Below, one piece after another: positions 33,573-42,213 of a stretch of DNA of 57,319 nt. The notes beneath the pieces were generated by a model. It was not told where the DNA came from, did no database searches, and was given only the letters and a program-made list of their open reading frames with translations. Origin of the DNA: Bryobacter sp. (GTDB lineage: Bacteria > Acidobacteriota > Terriglobia > Bryobacterales > Bryobacteraceae). The stretch spans positions 1 to 57,319 of the forward strand of contig JALHNH010000042.1 in NCBI GenBank assembly GCA_022843625.1, given 5' to 3'. Positions within the stretch are counted from its first letter, which is position 1. Every line of letters starts with the position of its first letter. A program made the translations under genes and the position numbers.

Positions 33573-34418
33573 TCAGATCCGAGGCAGCCACATGCCCATC
33601 GAGGCGCCGAAGATGCCTACACCCATGGCCAGGGTCAGGATCATCAGGCCGCCGGCAACAGCAAGCCTGGCATTTGCGCCGGCTTTTTGTTGCACTCGAA
33701 AGTAAACTTCCAGAACGGCGATCGGAATGAGGAATTGCGCGAAGGTGAGGAAGTCCAGGAAAGGCCCGAGAAAGGTTTTGGGATCAAAGCCGACAGGCCC
33801 TTTATTTACGATCAGCCAAAAGAGCAAACCCACCCTGAAGAACCAGACTCCGCTCACGGCCAGATACAAACGGATGGCCCAGCGGCGGTGGATTCCAAAC
33901 TTCCCTGCCATGGCATAACGCGTCGCCATGTAGCTAAATAGCAGAATCGCCAGTGCATTCAAACTTGTCCCGGTATGTTGCACTACCCCGCCGACAACAC
34001 CGCCCTTTACCCAGATCAAATACAGCCCCGTCAGACTCATGATGCAAGCCGTAACCATGTAGACGCGCCCGCTCCAGCGATGAAATTGCGGCACGCTCGC
34101 CCTCACCTGCGGAATCAGTTGCAATGGCCCCGCAATGGTAATCACTGCAGCCAACAAAAGATGTACGGCGAGTGCAGTGTTCCCCATCGTGTTGCCCGGC
34201 TCGTAACCGGCTGCTAGAACCTTGTTCCAAAGGGCAAGATCGCCCGCAATGACCCCGCGGCTATAGAAGGCAACAATATAGACGACAAAGATCAACTGCC
34301 CTAACACTGCCGCTGCAAACCAGGCAGTTGCGGCATGATCCAACATGAGGGCTGCCTTGTTTTGTTTCGAGATCTGGACTGGATCAGGCTTCATGCGCTT
34401 GTCTACGACTTCAATCAC
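33573..34418 (-). CDS. DUF2306-like membrane protein
   Basis: 281 aa with a GTG start at 34418; the ATG at 34394 (MKPDPVQISKQNKAAL) is an alternative. About seven hydrophobic helices. HRWSGRVYMVTACIMSLTGLYL and KFGIHRRWAIRLYLAVSGVWFFRVGLLFW are the conserved DUF2306 pattern, with paired histidines that may bind haem or metal (inference). No function is established for the family. It lies 24 bp downstream of the OB-fold gene and 48 bp upstream of the next, all on the minus strand. Confidence 0.75.
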   Translation of the reverse strand: MIEVVDKRMKPDPVQISKQNKAALMLDHAATAWFAAAVLGQLIFVVYIVAFYSRGVIAGDLALWNKVLAAGYEPGNTMGNTALAVHLLLAAVITIAGPLQLIPQVRASVPQFHRWSGRVYMVTACIMSLTGLYLIWVKGGVVGGVVQHTGTSLNALAILLFSYMATRYAMAGKFGIHRRWAIRLYLAVSGVWFFRVGLLFWLIVNKGPVGFDPKTFLGPFLDFLTFAQFLIPIAVLEVYFRVQQKAGANARLAVAGGLMILTLAMGVGIFGASMGMWLPRI

Positions 34419-34442
34419 GGCATTGTTCCGAGATTCCTGTTC

Positions 34443-35267
34443 TCAGTGCAGGTCTGCCTTACATTCTCCCAGCCACATCACCTTTTTGAACTGGTCAAAG
34501 TCGAGAAAGGTGCCGGTGAGCTTTACCTTTTCTCGTTCGCGCAGTGCGATGGCCCATGCACTTTGGCTCAGCGCCATCACGCAACTGATATCGATTTTGA
34601 AGTGAGGATCCAGCGGCCCGGGCTTGATAAGCATGTCGTTTGGTTCGGGGATGTCAAATGCCACCCGGTAGGCGTTGCCGTCTTTCATGACGTACTTCAC
34701 CCTTCCTGAAACAGTAAAGACGCGGTCCTTATAACGCAGTGGAATCGACTCTGCACTGTCTCTGGTTTGCCGGGCAAGCTCAAGCGAGAGCACGAGGGCT
34801 TCTACCTTTCTCGGCTCCTTTGATCCGGTTGCCTTCGCTCCTTGCTCAGCGGCCAGCGTACCTTCATCCCCGCCTTTGACAAGGCCGAGAATGGAGCAAA
34901 TCTCTTTCTTTGCGTCTTCTGCTTTGGCCAGCGCACCGGCGTTGAGCTTTACCAGCAAGTTGATGGACGCGCCGTCACCCTCGCTCGCCACACTCACCAC
35001 ATAAGGGATCGGTTTGTGCCGCATGCTCTCGCGGTCTTCAAGCAGCATAGTGCCGTTGGCTGCATCTTCGGTAAGGATGTCGAGCTTCTTACCGACTGCG
35101 ATGCCATGCAATTGCGCAATGGCATCGACAACCGAAAGCTGCGGCACCAACACACTGGATTGATACTTCGTACCCGTCAGGGGATTGCCCGACTTGCTAA
35201 AGCGCTCTTCACAACTGGCGCCAAAAACGGTGGCCGACATTACCAAAAGACCCAGAATCAATTTCAT
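34443..35267 (-). CDS. Secreted protein with C-terminal tRNA_anti-like (OB-fold) domain
   Basis: 274 aa with the ATG at 35267 chosen over the GTG at 35276, because GGAGAG lies 11 nt before the ATG and only 2 nt before the GTG. The signal peptide is MKLILGLLVMSATVFGASC. The C-terminal third (LRYKDRVFTVSGRVKYVMKDGNAYRVAFDIPE ... KIDISCVMALSQSAWAIALREREKVKLTGTFLDFDQFKKVMWLGECKADL) follows the tRNA_anti-like OB-fold pattern ending in a conserved Cys. The middle (about 30-165) is not recognised. It has its own recognisable promoter at 35295-35323. Confidence 0.65.
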   Translation of the reverse strand: MKLILGLLVMSATVFGASCEERFSKSGNPLTGTKYQSSVLVPQLSVVDAIAQLHGIAVGKKLDILTEDAANGTMLLEDRESMRHKPIPYVVSVASEGDGASINLLVKLNAGALAKAEDAKKEICSILGLVKGGDEGTLAAEQGAKATGSKEPRKVEALVLSLELARQTRDSAESIPLRYKDRVFTVSGRVKYVMKDGNAYRVAFDIPEPNDMLIKPGPLDPHFKIDISCVMALSQSAWAIALREREKVKLTGTFLDFDQFKKVMWLGECKADLH

Positions 35268-35290
35268 AATAGACACAGCTCTCCTATACG

Positions 35291-35323
35291 GCTTAGGTTA
35301 GTACTTCTCTCCTAAGCGGTCAA
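35291..35323 (-). promoter_or_regulatory. Sigma-70-like promoter with overlapping dyad for the gene at 35267
   Basis: On the minus strand TTGACC (35323-35318), a 17-bp spacer and TAACCT (35300-35295). A perfect 7-bp inverted repeat GCTTAGG-N13-CCTAAGC (35291-35317) spans the spacer and the -10, the position of a repressor operator. There is no T-run, so a terminator is unlikely. Confidence 0.6.
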
Positions 35324-35361
35324 GGAGAATGCGGATGAATTGATTGGGCTGAAACGGCGGC

Positions 35362-37338
35362 CTAGAGGCCGAGCGCCTTCTTGCCTGCAGCCATCACTTC
35401 GAGAATCTTCTCGACGTCATAGACTGCGCCGCCCCAGGTGCCACCGCTGACATCCTGGAGTGCAGCCCAGAGACGAGTGTCGTTGGGAAGTTGCGGGTCC
35501 GGGTGCAGATCATCAGGCATCTCGCGAGTAGCCAGCAATTGATCCCCGCCTTCTACGCCGCCTTCTTCGGTAATCAGGTTGACGCTGCCGGTGAGATCGT
35601 TGCGATTGATGTGGATTTCGATCCAGTCGCCGTCGCGCACCTTGCCAATCGGCCCGCCAGACAAGGCTTCTGGCGTCACGTGGCCAATGCAGGCTCCCGT
35701 CGAGACACCACTGAATCGAGCGTCGGTAATCACGGCCACATGCTTGCCGAAATCGAGAAACTTGAGAGCACTGGTGAGTTGATAGGTCTCTTCCATGCCA
35801 CTGCCCAGCGGCCCACGGCAGTTGAGTACCAGAATGTCGCCAGCGTGGATGCCTTCTACACCCTTGGACTTGATCGCGCGGATCGCGTCGGGTTCTGAAT
35901 GGAATACGCGCGCCCGGCCGCGCTTGCGATAGATGTTATCGGCATCGACAACGCTTGGATCGATCGAAGTGCTCTTGATCACTGCACCACCCGGGGCAAG
36001 GTTGCCGTGCGGGAAGCAAACCGTGGCGGTAAGGCCACGCGAGCGGGCTGAGTCTGGCGACATGATGACGTCATCGGGATCAATGCCGTCTCGCTCCTTC
36101 AGCAGCTTGCGCAGGTGGTGGCGGCGCTCGCTTTGCTCCCACCAGTCCAGCGATTCACCCATCGTGTGGCCGGTAACGGTAAGCGCACTCAGATCAAGCA
36201 GCCCCTGTGCACGCAGATGCAGCATCACTTCAGGCACGCCTCCAGCAAGGAAAACCTGCACAGTGGGATGATTGCGCGGTCCGTTTGGCAACGCATCGAC
36301 CATGCGCGGAATCTGGCGATGGATATGCGTCCAATCGGCAGGCGTGGGGCGCGTGAGCCCGGCGTGATAGGCGACGGCCGCAAGGTGCATGATTACGTTG
36401 GTCGATCCACCAAAGGCAGCAAAGACAGCCATCGCATTCTGCATCGCAGCAGGCGTGAGAACGCTGGTAGTGGTCATGCCCTTGGTGGACTGAAACAGCA
36501 GCGCCTTCGCTGAGCGGCGCGCCATGTCAAGCCAGATCGGCGCACCAGACGGAGCCAGTGCCGCATGCGGCAGAGCAAGGCCCAACGCCTCTCCAATTAC
36601 CTGAGCAGTCGCGGCAGTGCCAAGGAACTGACACCCGCCACCGGGTGAGGCACAAGCGCGGCAGCCCATATCGGCAGCGTGCTCGAGGCTAATGTCGCCG
36701 TGGGCGAAGCGCGCCCCAATTGTCTGCACCTTGCCTGTATCTTCACCGTCCTCAGTAGCCAGCGTTACCCCGCCAGGCACCAGGATCGTTGGCAAATTGT
36801 GTGTGCCAGCCAGTGCCATCATCATCGCAGGCAAACCCTTGTCGCAGGTGGCCACGCCCAACACTCCCTGGCGCGTCGGCAAACTGCGGATCAGCCGGCG
36901 GAAGACCTGCGCCGCATCGTTGCGATAGGGAAGGCTATCGAACATCCCCGTGGTGCCTTGCGTACGGCCATCGCAGGGGTCTGTGACAAAACCTGCAAAA
37001 GGCACAGCACGGTGTTTCTTCAGTTCTTCTGCCGCTGCGGTCATGAGCAGGTTCACTTCCCAGTGGCCTGTGTGATAGCCGAGGGCAATGGGGGAACCGT
37101 CGGTTGCGCGGATGCCACCGTGTGTGGAAAGCAAGAGGATCTCTTTGCCACCCAGCAGGCGCGGGTCCAGACCCATCCCGGCATTCTGCGTCCAGCCAAA
37201 GATGTTTCCAGACGGCTGCTGGATCAGCATCTCCGCCGTCAGTGGCAGCGAGCCTTCAGGGCCTTTCGCTTTCGAAACAACATCAAGAACCGAGCGGTCT
37301 TCCGCTTCTAGAATCGTCAACAGGGGGGAGCTAGACAT
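35362..37338 (-). CDS. YjhG/YagF-type D-xylonate dehydratase (IlvD/Edd family)
   Basis: 658 aa, the length of E. coli YjhG (about 655). The start at 37338 (MSSSPLLTILEAEDRSVLDVVSKAKGPEGSLPLTAEMLIQQPSGNIFGWTQNAGMG) matches the family; the longer frame runs into the divergent gene. IlvD/Edd enzymes carry a 2Fe-2S cluster; candidate ligand cysteines are in FVTDPCDGRTQGTTGMFDSLPYRNDAA, VLGVATCDKGLPAMMMA and DMGCRACASPGGGCQFLGTAATAQ. The family dehydrates sugar acids to 2-keto-3-deoxy acids; xylonate is the likely substrate from subfamily similarity. It is divergent from a Gfo/Idh oxidoreductase with 40 bp between starts, so the two may be co-regulated. Confidence 0.87.
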   Translation of the reverse strand: MSSSPLLTILEAEDRSVLDVVSKAKGPEGSLPLTAEMLIQQPSGNIFGWTQNAGMGLDPRLLGGKEILLLSTHGGIRATDGSPIALGYHTGHWEVNLLMTAAAEELKKHRAVPFAGFVTDPCDGRTQGTTGMFDSLPYRNDAAQVFRRLIRSLPTRQGVLGVATCDKGLPAMMMALAGTHNLPTILVPGGVTLATEDGEDTGKVQTIGARFAHGDISLEHAADMGCRACASPGGGCQFLGTAATAQVIGEALGLALPHAALAPSGAPIWLDMARRSAKALLFQSTKGMTTTSVLTPAAMQNAMAVFAAFGGSTNVIMHLAAVAYHAGLTRPTPADWTHIHRQIPRMVDALPNGPRNHPTVQVFLAGGVPEVMLHLRAQGLLDLSALTVTGHTMGESLDWWEQSERRHHLRKLLKERDGIDPDDVIMSPDSARSRGLTATVCFPHGNLAPGGAVIKSTSIDPSVVDADNIYRKRGRARVFHSEPDAIRAIKSKGVEGIHAGDILVLNCRGPLGSGMEETYQLTSALKFLDFGKHVAVITDARFSGVSTGACIGHVTPEALSGGPIGKVRDGDWIEIHINRNDLTGSVNLITEEGGVEGGDQLLATREMPDDLHPDPQLPNDTRLWAALQDVSGGTWGGAVYDVEKILEVMAAGKKALGL

Positions 37339-37365
37339 AAAAGGCCATCCTAACGTGAAACCTGA

Positions 37366-37371
37366 TACGAT
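37366..37371 (+). promoter_or_regulatory. -10 element TACGAT, leaderless-type, for the gene at 37379
   Basis: TACGAT ends 7 nt before the ATG at 37379. No Shine-Dalgarno sequence. On the other strand TAGGAT (37352-37347) ends 8 nt before the divergent xylonate dehydratase ATG, so both starts may lack long leaders. Confidence 0.45.
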
Positions 37372-37378
37372 TTCTGCG

Positions 37379-38719
37379 ATGTCACTCACCAGAAGAATTT
37401 TTGCTACCTCCGTTGCTGCCGCTTCTTACTCACGCATTCTTGGTGCGAACGACCGTTTACAAGTCGGCTTCGTTGGCTACGGCCTGATCGGTGCCCAGCA
37501 TGTTTTCGATTTCAAGAATCAACGCGACGTCGACATGGCCGCCATGAGTGACATCTACCAGCCGCGCATGGAACAAGGCATCCAGGCCTGTGGCGGCAAG
37601 GCCAAGGGCTACAAGGATTTTCGTAGTCTGCTCGACAACAAAGAAATTCAGGCAGTCGTCGTATCCACCCCCGACCACTGGCACGCCATGATGACGATCC
37701 TCGCCTGTGCCGCCGGTAAAGACGTTTATGTTGAAAAGCCAATGACGCTCTTTGTGCGTGAAGGCCGCTGGATGATCAACGCTGCGCGCAAGTACAAGCG
37801 TGTAGTGCAGGTGGGAACACAACAACGCAGCGGCAAGCACTACCAGCAGGCCAAACAGTTGATTGCTGATGGAGCCATCGGTAAGGTTCACAGTGTGCGT
37901 ATGGCCTCTTTCCGTAACATCATGCCCGGTTTTGGCAGGCCTACGGCCGATCAAGTACCGACAGAACTCGACTATGAAATGTGGCTCGGGCCCGCGCCCA
38001 AGCGCCCCTACAGCCCACATCGCGCTCTCTACCATTTCCGCTGGTTCTGGGATTATTCCGGCGGCCAGATGACCAATCTCGGCGCGCATCAGATCGACAT
38101 CCTGCAGTGGTATCTCGGCTTCAAAGGCCCGCAGGCTGTGTATTCCAACGGGGGCCGCTTTGTGCTGGAAGACGATGGGGAAACCCCAGACACGCAGGAT
38201 GCCGCCTTCACCTATCCGGGCCTCACTTCACTGTGGAGCCATCGTGAAGGCAGCCAGGGCAGTGCAGCCGGTTCAGGCCTTGAGTTCTTCGGCTCCAAGG
38301 GCAGCCTCAGCATCGGTCGTGGCGGCTTCCAGATTACCGGCGATGCCAAGCGGCCGCCAGAGAATGCGATTCCTACCTTCCAGGGCCATCCCACCGGTGG
38401 TGCCGTGAGAGTAGAAGTGAAGCCCGAAAAGTTCGTCGAGAATCGCAGCGAGAAGGGCTCAAGCCCCGAACAGTTCGACCTGCATGTGCGCAACTTCATC
38501 GATTGCGTGAAGACCCGGCAACGCACCGTAGCCGATGTCGAAGATGGCCACCAGACCGCAGTCGCCTGCCATCTCGCCAATCTCTCGCTTCGCCTGGGCC
38601 GCAATCTCAAATGGGACCCAATCAAGGAAGAAATCATCGGCGACCGTGAGGCCAACGCGATGCTCGAGCGGCCTTATCGCGAGCCGTGGGCCAAGGCTCT
38701 CAAGAGCCTCAATTTGTAA
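37379..38719 (+). CDS. Tat-exported Gfo/Idh/MocA-family oxidoreductase
   Basis: 446 aa with start at 37379 (MSLTRRIFATSVAAASYSRILGANDRLQVGFVGYGLIGAQHV); the longer open frame upstream is antisense to the dehydratase. TRRIFATS with an Ala-rich segment is a Tat signal, typical for periplasmic oxidoreductases that carry a tightly bound NAD(P). The Rossmann motif GFVGYGLIGAQH and the EKP motif DVYVEKPMTLF are intact. The C-terminal domain contains FHFRWFWDYSGGQMTNLGAHQIDILQWYLG, a hallmark of the secreted acidobacterial and planctomycete subgroup. Substrate unknown; glycoside or sugar acid oxidation is plausible beside the dehydratase. The 3' end overlaps the convergent lipoprotein gene by 11 bp. 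Confidence 0.9.
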   Translation: MSLTRRIFATSVAAASYSRILGANDRLQVGFVGYGLIGAQHVFDFKNQRDVDMAAMSDIYQPRMEQGIQACGGKAKGYKDFRSLLDNKEIQAVVVSTPDHWHAMMTILACAAGKDVYVEKPMTLFVREGRWMINAARKYKRVVQVGTQQRSGKHYQQAKQLIADGAIGKVHSVRMASFRNIMPGFGRPTADQVPTELDYEMWLGPAPKRPYSPHRALYHFRWFWDYSGGQMTNLGAHQIDILQWYLGFKGPQAVYSNGGRFVLEDDGETPDTQDAAFTYPGLTSLWSHREGSQGSAAGSGLEFFGSKGSLSIGRGGFQITGDAKRPPENAIPTFQGHPTGGAVRVEVKPEKFVENRSEKGSSPEQFDLHVRNFIDCVKTRQRTVADVEDGHQTAVACHLANLSLRLGRNLKWDPIKEEIIGDREANAMLERPYREPWAKALKSLNL

Positions 38720-39716
38720 AGAGAATGGCGCGGGCAGCAGCTTCGAATTCATGAAGCTGCCTCGCGAAGTGTTGCTCAAAATAGGCTTTGGCTGCAGCCC
38801 CCTTCATCGCATTCAGTGCACGGTACTTGGAAACTTGTGCGCTTAGACGCGAACAGGAATTGCAAGGGTAAGGCAGCTCTAGCCCCAGCTCTACTGCCAG
38901 AGCATCGGCTTGCGGCGTGAAATCGGGCTTGCCAAGACTCAGGCCCAGCTTGAAGGCCATCAGGCGTACCCAATGTTCCCGATAGTATTGTCGAGCCAGG
39001 ATCGGCTTGCCACTGGCTCCATCCACAAGATTTTCCAATCTCTCAAGTGCCCCAAATGAGTCCTTCAGGATTTGCTCTGCCAGCGGGATCCTGCCAAGCT
39101 TTAGCGCTGCCTCGATTGTGGTGAAGGCGAGGCGGTCGTTGAAGTAGATCCGGTTGCCCAGATCTCCAGAACGATAGAGATCTACCGGGTTGAAAGTCGG
39201 GGCAGGATGGGCAGAAGAGTAGATGATTTTGCCCTCCGATTTTCCTCGCGCGAACCAGCAGACTTCATGCACCTGATCCAGGCCGCCATCCCCTACGGCA
39301 CACCGGCCAAACCGCACCAGTGTTGGATTTTTACTGGCAGCAAGAGAAAGCTTCGCTGCTGACCAACCACAATAGACCGAGCCATAAGTATCGTCATACG
39401 AGCGGACCTTCAGCTCGCCGGCTTCTTCGAATTGCACAAATCCTGTCAGATAGTTGTGATGTACCATCAGCCCTCTGTCTTTGCTTCCAGGCGTCTGATC
39501 GGCTGTGCTTACGGCGGTGGAATCCCAGCCTCCGGTTGGGCCGAGCGGATGACTACGACGACGCTGTATCGACGCTGAATCGTTAACCGAGCAGGCGCTG
39601 CCAAGAGGCCGGGACAAAGAGAGTCGGCCGAACTTTTTCCGGTCTGCTTCAATTTGAGCCCCCGGCTTGCAGGAGGTCATCAATAACGGCAATAGGATAC
39701 ATGCGAGTCGGAGCAT
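38709..39716 (-). CDS. Predicted lipoprotein of unknown function
   Basis: 335 aa. The N terminus MLRLACILLPLLMTSCKPG has a lipobox ending at Cys16, so membrane anchoring after signal peptidase II cleavage is likely. Residues about 60-180 are beta-rich with paired cysteines (VYCGWSAA, RFGRCAVGDG, VHEVCWFARG); residues 185-335 are helical, with EQILKDSFGALERL, YREHWVRLMAFKLGLSLG and a YPCNSC pair before a final helix. I do not recognise the family. The helical part may be repeat-like. Confidence 0.6.
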   Translation of the reverse strand: MLRLACILLPLLMTSCKPGAQIEADRKKFGRLSLSRPLGSACSVNDSASIQRRRSHPLGPTGGWDSTAVSTADQTPGSKDRGLMVHHNYLTGFVQFEEAGELKVRSYDDTYGSVYCGWSAAKLSLAASKNPTLVRFGRCAVGDGGLDQVHEVCWFARGKSEGKIIYSSAHPAPTFNPVDLYRSGDLGNRIYFNDRLAFTTIEAALKLGRIPLAEQILKDSFGALERLENLVDGASGKPILARQYYREHWVRLMAFKLGLSLGKPDFTPQADALAVELGLELPYPCNSCSRLSAQVSKYRALNAMKGAAAKAYFEQHFARQLHEFEAAARAILFTN

Positions 39717-39748
39717 AGCAGGGGCTACAATGTAAGATTAACGCCAGC

Positions 39749-40231
39749 GTGCTGACTGCAATCTACCCAGGATCCTTTGATCCCATCACCAACGGTCACC
39801 TCGATGTGATCGGCCGGGCCTCCCGCCTTGCTGACCGCCTCGTTGTTGGCGTGCTTCTGAATTCCAACAAGAACCCGCTCTTCCCGATCGAAGAACGCGT
39901 CGAGATGACTCGTGAAGCTGTGAAAGGCTTTAAGAATATTGAAGTCACTCACTTCGATGGTCTTCTGGTGAGCTTCGCTGAACGGGAATCGGCTCAGATC
40001 ATTGTGCGCGGCATCCGCGCCATATCCGACTATGAATTCGAATTGCAGATGGCGCTGATGAACCGGCGTCTGAAGCCAGACCTCGAAACCGTATTTCTGA
40101 TGGCCAGCGAGCAGTACTCATTTGTCAGCTCGCGCATCATCAAAGAAGTCGCCCGTTTGGGCGGCGACATTGGCGGGCTTGTGCCGCCACATGTGGAGTC
40201 CCATTTGCGGGCTCGATTTCAAAGGAGTTAA
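39749..40231 (+). CDS. coaD: Phosphopantetheine adenylyltransferase
   Basis: 160 aa, normal length, with a GTG start giving MLTAIYPGSFDPITNGHLDVIGRAS. CoaD makes dephospho-CoA from 4'-phosphopantetheine and ATP. The nucleotidyltransferase motif is GSFDPITNGH (HxGH variant NGH), with RGIRAISDYEFELQMALMNR and the C-terminal EQYSFVSSRIIKEVARLGGDI (ISSR-like) signature. It leads a four-gene plus-strand operon (12-bp gap, then two 4-bp overlaps). Confidence 0.96.
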   Translation: MLTAIYPGSFDPITNGHLDVIGRASRLADRLVVGVLLNSNKNPLFPIEERVEMTREAVKGFKNIEVTHFDGLLVSFAERESAQIIVRGIRAISDYEFELQMALMNRRLKPDLETVFLMASEQYSFVSSRIIKEVARLGGDIGGLVPPHVESHLRARFQRS

Positions 40232-40243
40232 GCACTTACTACA

Positions 40244-41437
40244 ATGCCTGTTGCGCCGCCAACCGAACTAGCCGAGAGAATTTCACGCATCAGCGTGAGC
40301 GCCACGATGAAGGTAGCCGCAGACGCCGACCGTCTGCGCCGTGAAGGTCATGACGTTGTCGATTTCAGCGTCGGAGAACCCGACTTTCCCACCCCTGCCA
40401 ACGTCAAGCAGGCCGCCATTGATGCCATCAACAACAACTTCACCAAATACACTCCGGCTGGAGGCACGGCTGAGCTCAAGGCAGCGATCGTCAAGCGTCA
40501 CAAGACCGACTACGGCACCGATTACTCTCCTGCTGAATGCGCCGTAACCGTCGGCGGCAAGTACGGTATTTTCACTGTGATCCAGGCGCTGATCAATGAA
40601 GGCGACGAAGTGATCATCCCGGTTCCTTACTGGGTAAGCTTTGCCGATATCGTCAACTATGCTGGCGGCAAGGCCGTCTTTGTGGAATCCTCAGAAGCCG
40701 ATGGTTTCGCCGTTTCAGCCGATGCCATCGCCGCGCATATCACTCCGCGCACCAAGGCCATCATCATCAATTCGCCCTCCAACCCGAGCGGCGCCGTGAT
40801 CCCCACCTCCGAGCTCAAGAAGATCTACGAGCTGGCCCAGAAAAACGGAATCTGGATCCTGGCAGATGAATGCTATTGCCGCTTCCTATACGAAGGCGAG
40901 CCCTTCAGCATGGCATCCCTCCCAGGCGGTAAAGACACCGTGATCGTGATGGGCTCGTTGTCCAAGACCTACGCGATGACCGGCTGGCGCATCGGCTTCC
41001 TGCTGGGCCCCAAGTTTGTGATCGATGCCTGTGGCAAGCTGCTGACACACTCAACATCCAACCCGAATTCGATTGCACAAAAGGCGGCTGTTGAAGCTGT
41101 CTCCGGCCCCCAGGATTCCATCACCACCATGATGACTGAATTCCTGAAGCGTCGCGACTATACGCTGGCCCGCTTGCGCGCCATCCCGGGCATCACAGCA
41201 CAAACCCCACAGGGTGCCTTCTACGCTTACCCGAACATTAGCGGCGTGTTGGGCAAGGGCGGTATCAAGACCCCAATGGAATTTGCCTCGCGGCTGCTGG
41301 CTGAATCTTTGGTTACCGTGGTGCCCGGTGAAGCCTTTGGTTCACCAGAGCACTTCCGGCTGTCTTACGCCACCTCAATGGAAGAACTGAAGAAGGGCCT
41401 CGACCGCATCGAGGAATTCGTCAAGAAACTCGCATGA
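40244..41437 (+). CDS. Class I pyridoxal-phosphate aminotransferase (aspartate aminotransferase type Ib)
   Basis: 397 aa. VDFSVGEPDFPTPANVKQAAIDAINNNFTKYTPAGGTAELKAAI is the typical opening of AspC/AatA-type enzymes. Other marks are INSPSNPSGAVI, ILADECYCRFLYEGEPF, the PLP lysine in MGSLSKTYAMTGWRIGF (about Lys241) and FRLSYATSMEELKKGLDRI. It exchanges the amino group between aspartate and 2-oxoglutarate; prephenate activity is possible in this subgroup. The stop overlaps the manA-like start by 4 bp. Confidence 0.93.
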   Translation: MPVAPPTELAERISRISVSATMKVAADADRLRREGHDVVDFSVGEPDFPTPANVKQAAIDAINNNFTKYTPAGGTAELKAAIVKRHKTDYGTDYSPAECAVTVGGKYGIFTVIQALINEGDEVIIPVPYWVSFADIVNYAGGKAVFVESSEADGFAVSADAIAAHITPRTKAIIINSPSNPSGAVIPTSELKKIYELAQKNGIWILADECYCRFLYEGEPFSMASLPGGKDTVIVMGSLSKTYAMTGWRIGFLLGPKFVIDACGKLLTHSTSNPNSIAQKAAVEAVSGPQDSITTMMTEFLKRRDYTLARLRAIPGITAQTPQGAFYAYPNISGVLGKGGIKTPMEFASRLLAESLVTVVPGEAFGSPEHFRLSYATSMEELKKGLDRIEEFVKKLA

Positions 41438-42213
41438 CCATCGGGCCTGGCGCACGCCGTCTAAAAACAACTCGCCACGAAAAGATCTGGGGGACAACAA
41501 ATTTGTCCCCCATTTTTGCCGCTGCCGATTCGAAGATCGGTGAAGTCTGGTTTGAGGACGAAGAGCGGTTGCCACTGCTCTTCAAGTTCCTGTTTACTTC
41601 CGAGCGTCTCTCGATCCAGGTGCACCCCGAAGATACATACGCAGCGGCTCATCATCAGTCACTCGGCAAGACTGAGATGTGGCACGTTCTGCGTGCGGAT
41701 GAAGGTGGGGAAATCGGCCTTGGATTCAACCAGGCTTTTACTGCCGAAGAAGTTGCCGCCGGGGCGCGTAGCGGTGCGATTGTAGACATGCTGAGCTGGC
41801 GCAAGGTAAAGGCTGGCGAGAATTACTTTGTCCCCGCAGGCAAGGTACATGCCATCGGCGCCGGTGTTGCGATTTGTGAGATCCAGCAAAACTCCGATAT
41901 CACCTACCGTCTCTATGACTATGGGCGTCCTCGCGAACTGCACCTCGACCATGGCATGGCAGTGAGCCATACCGGGCCCTATGACGGGCTCAAGAGCGGC
42001 GTCATTGAATGCAAGTACTTCCGCACAGAACGTATGCGTCTCGACGCAGCACTGTCGCTCAGCGGCCCTCGCGCGGTAGTGATGATTCTCGAAGGCAAGG
42101 GCAAGATTGCCGGCGAGCCCTACTCAAAGGGCGAAGGATGGCGGCTTTTGCGTAACCTCACAATCGAGCCATCCAAGGCCACCACACTGCTCTACGTTAC
42201 CTGGCCTGAATGA
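41434..42213 (+). CDS. Class I mannose-6-phosphate isomerase-like protein
   Basis: 259 aa cupin metalloenzyme, shorter than E. coli ManA (391) and close to the short ManA forms. KIWGTTNLS, KFLFTSERLSIQVHPEDTYAA (Gln and His metal ligands), GKTEMWHVLRA (Glu), NYFVPAGKVHAIGAGVAICEIQQNSDITYRLYDYGR (His and Arg) are all conserved. It interconverts mannose-6-phosphate and fructose-6-phosphate, feeding GDP-mannose. The adjacent glycosyltransferase (4-bp overlap) fits a role in surface polysaccharide supply. Confidence 0.92.
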   Translation: MTIGPGARRLKTTRHEKIWGTTNLSPIFAAADSKIGEVWFEDEERLPLLFKFLFTSERLSIQVHPEDTYAAAHHQSLGKTEMWHVLRADEGGEIGLGFNQAFTAEEVAAGARSGAIVDMLSWRKVKAGENYFVPAGKVHAIGAGVAICEIQQNSDITYRLYDYGRPRELHLDHGMAVSHTGPYDGLKSGVIECKYFRTERMRLDAALSLSGPRAVVMILEGKGKIAGEPYSKGEGWRLLRNLTIEPSKATTLLYVTWPE

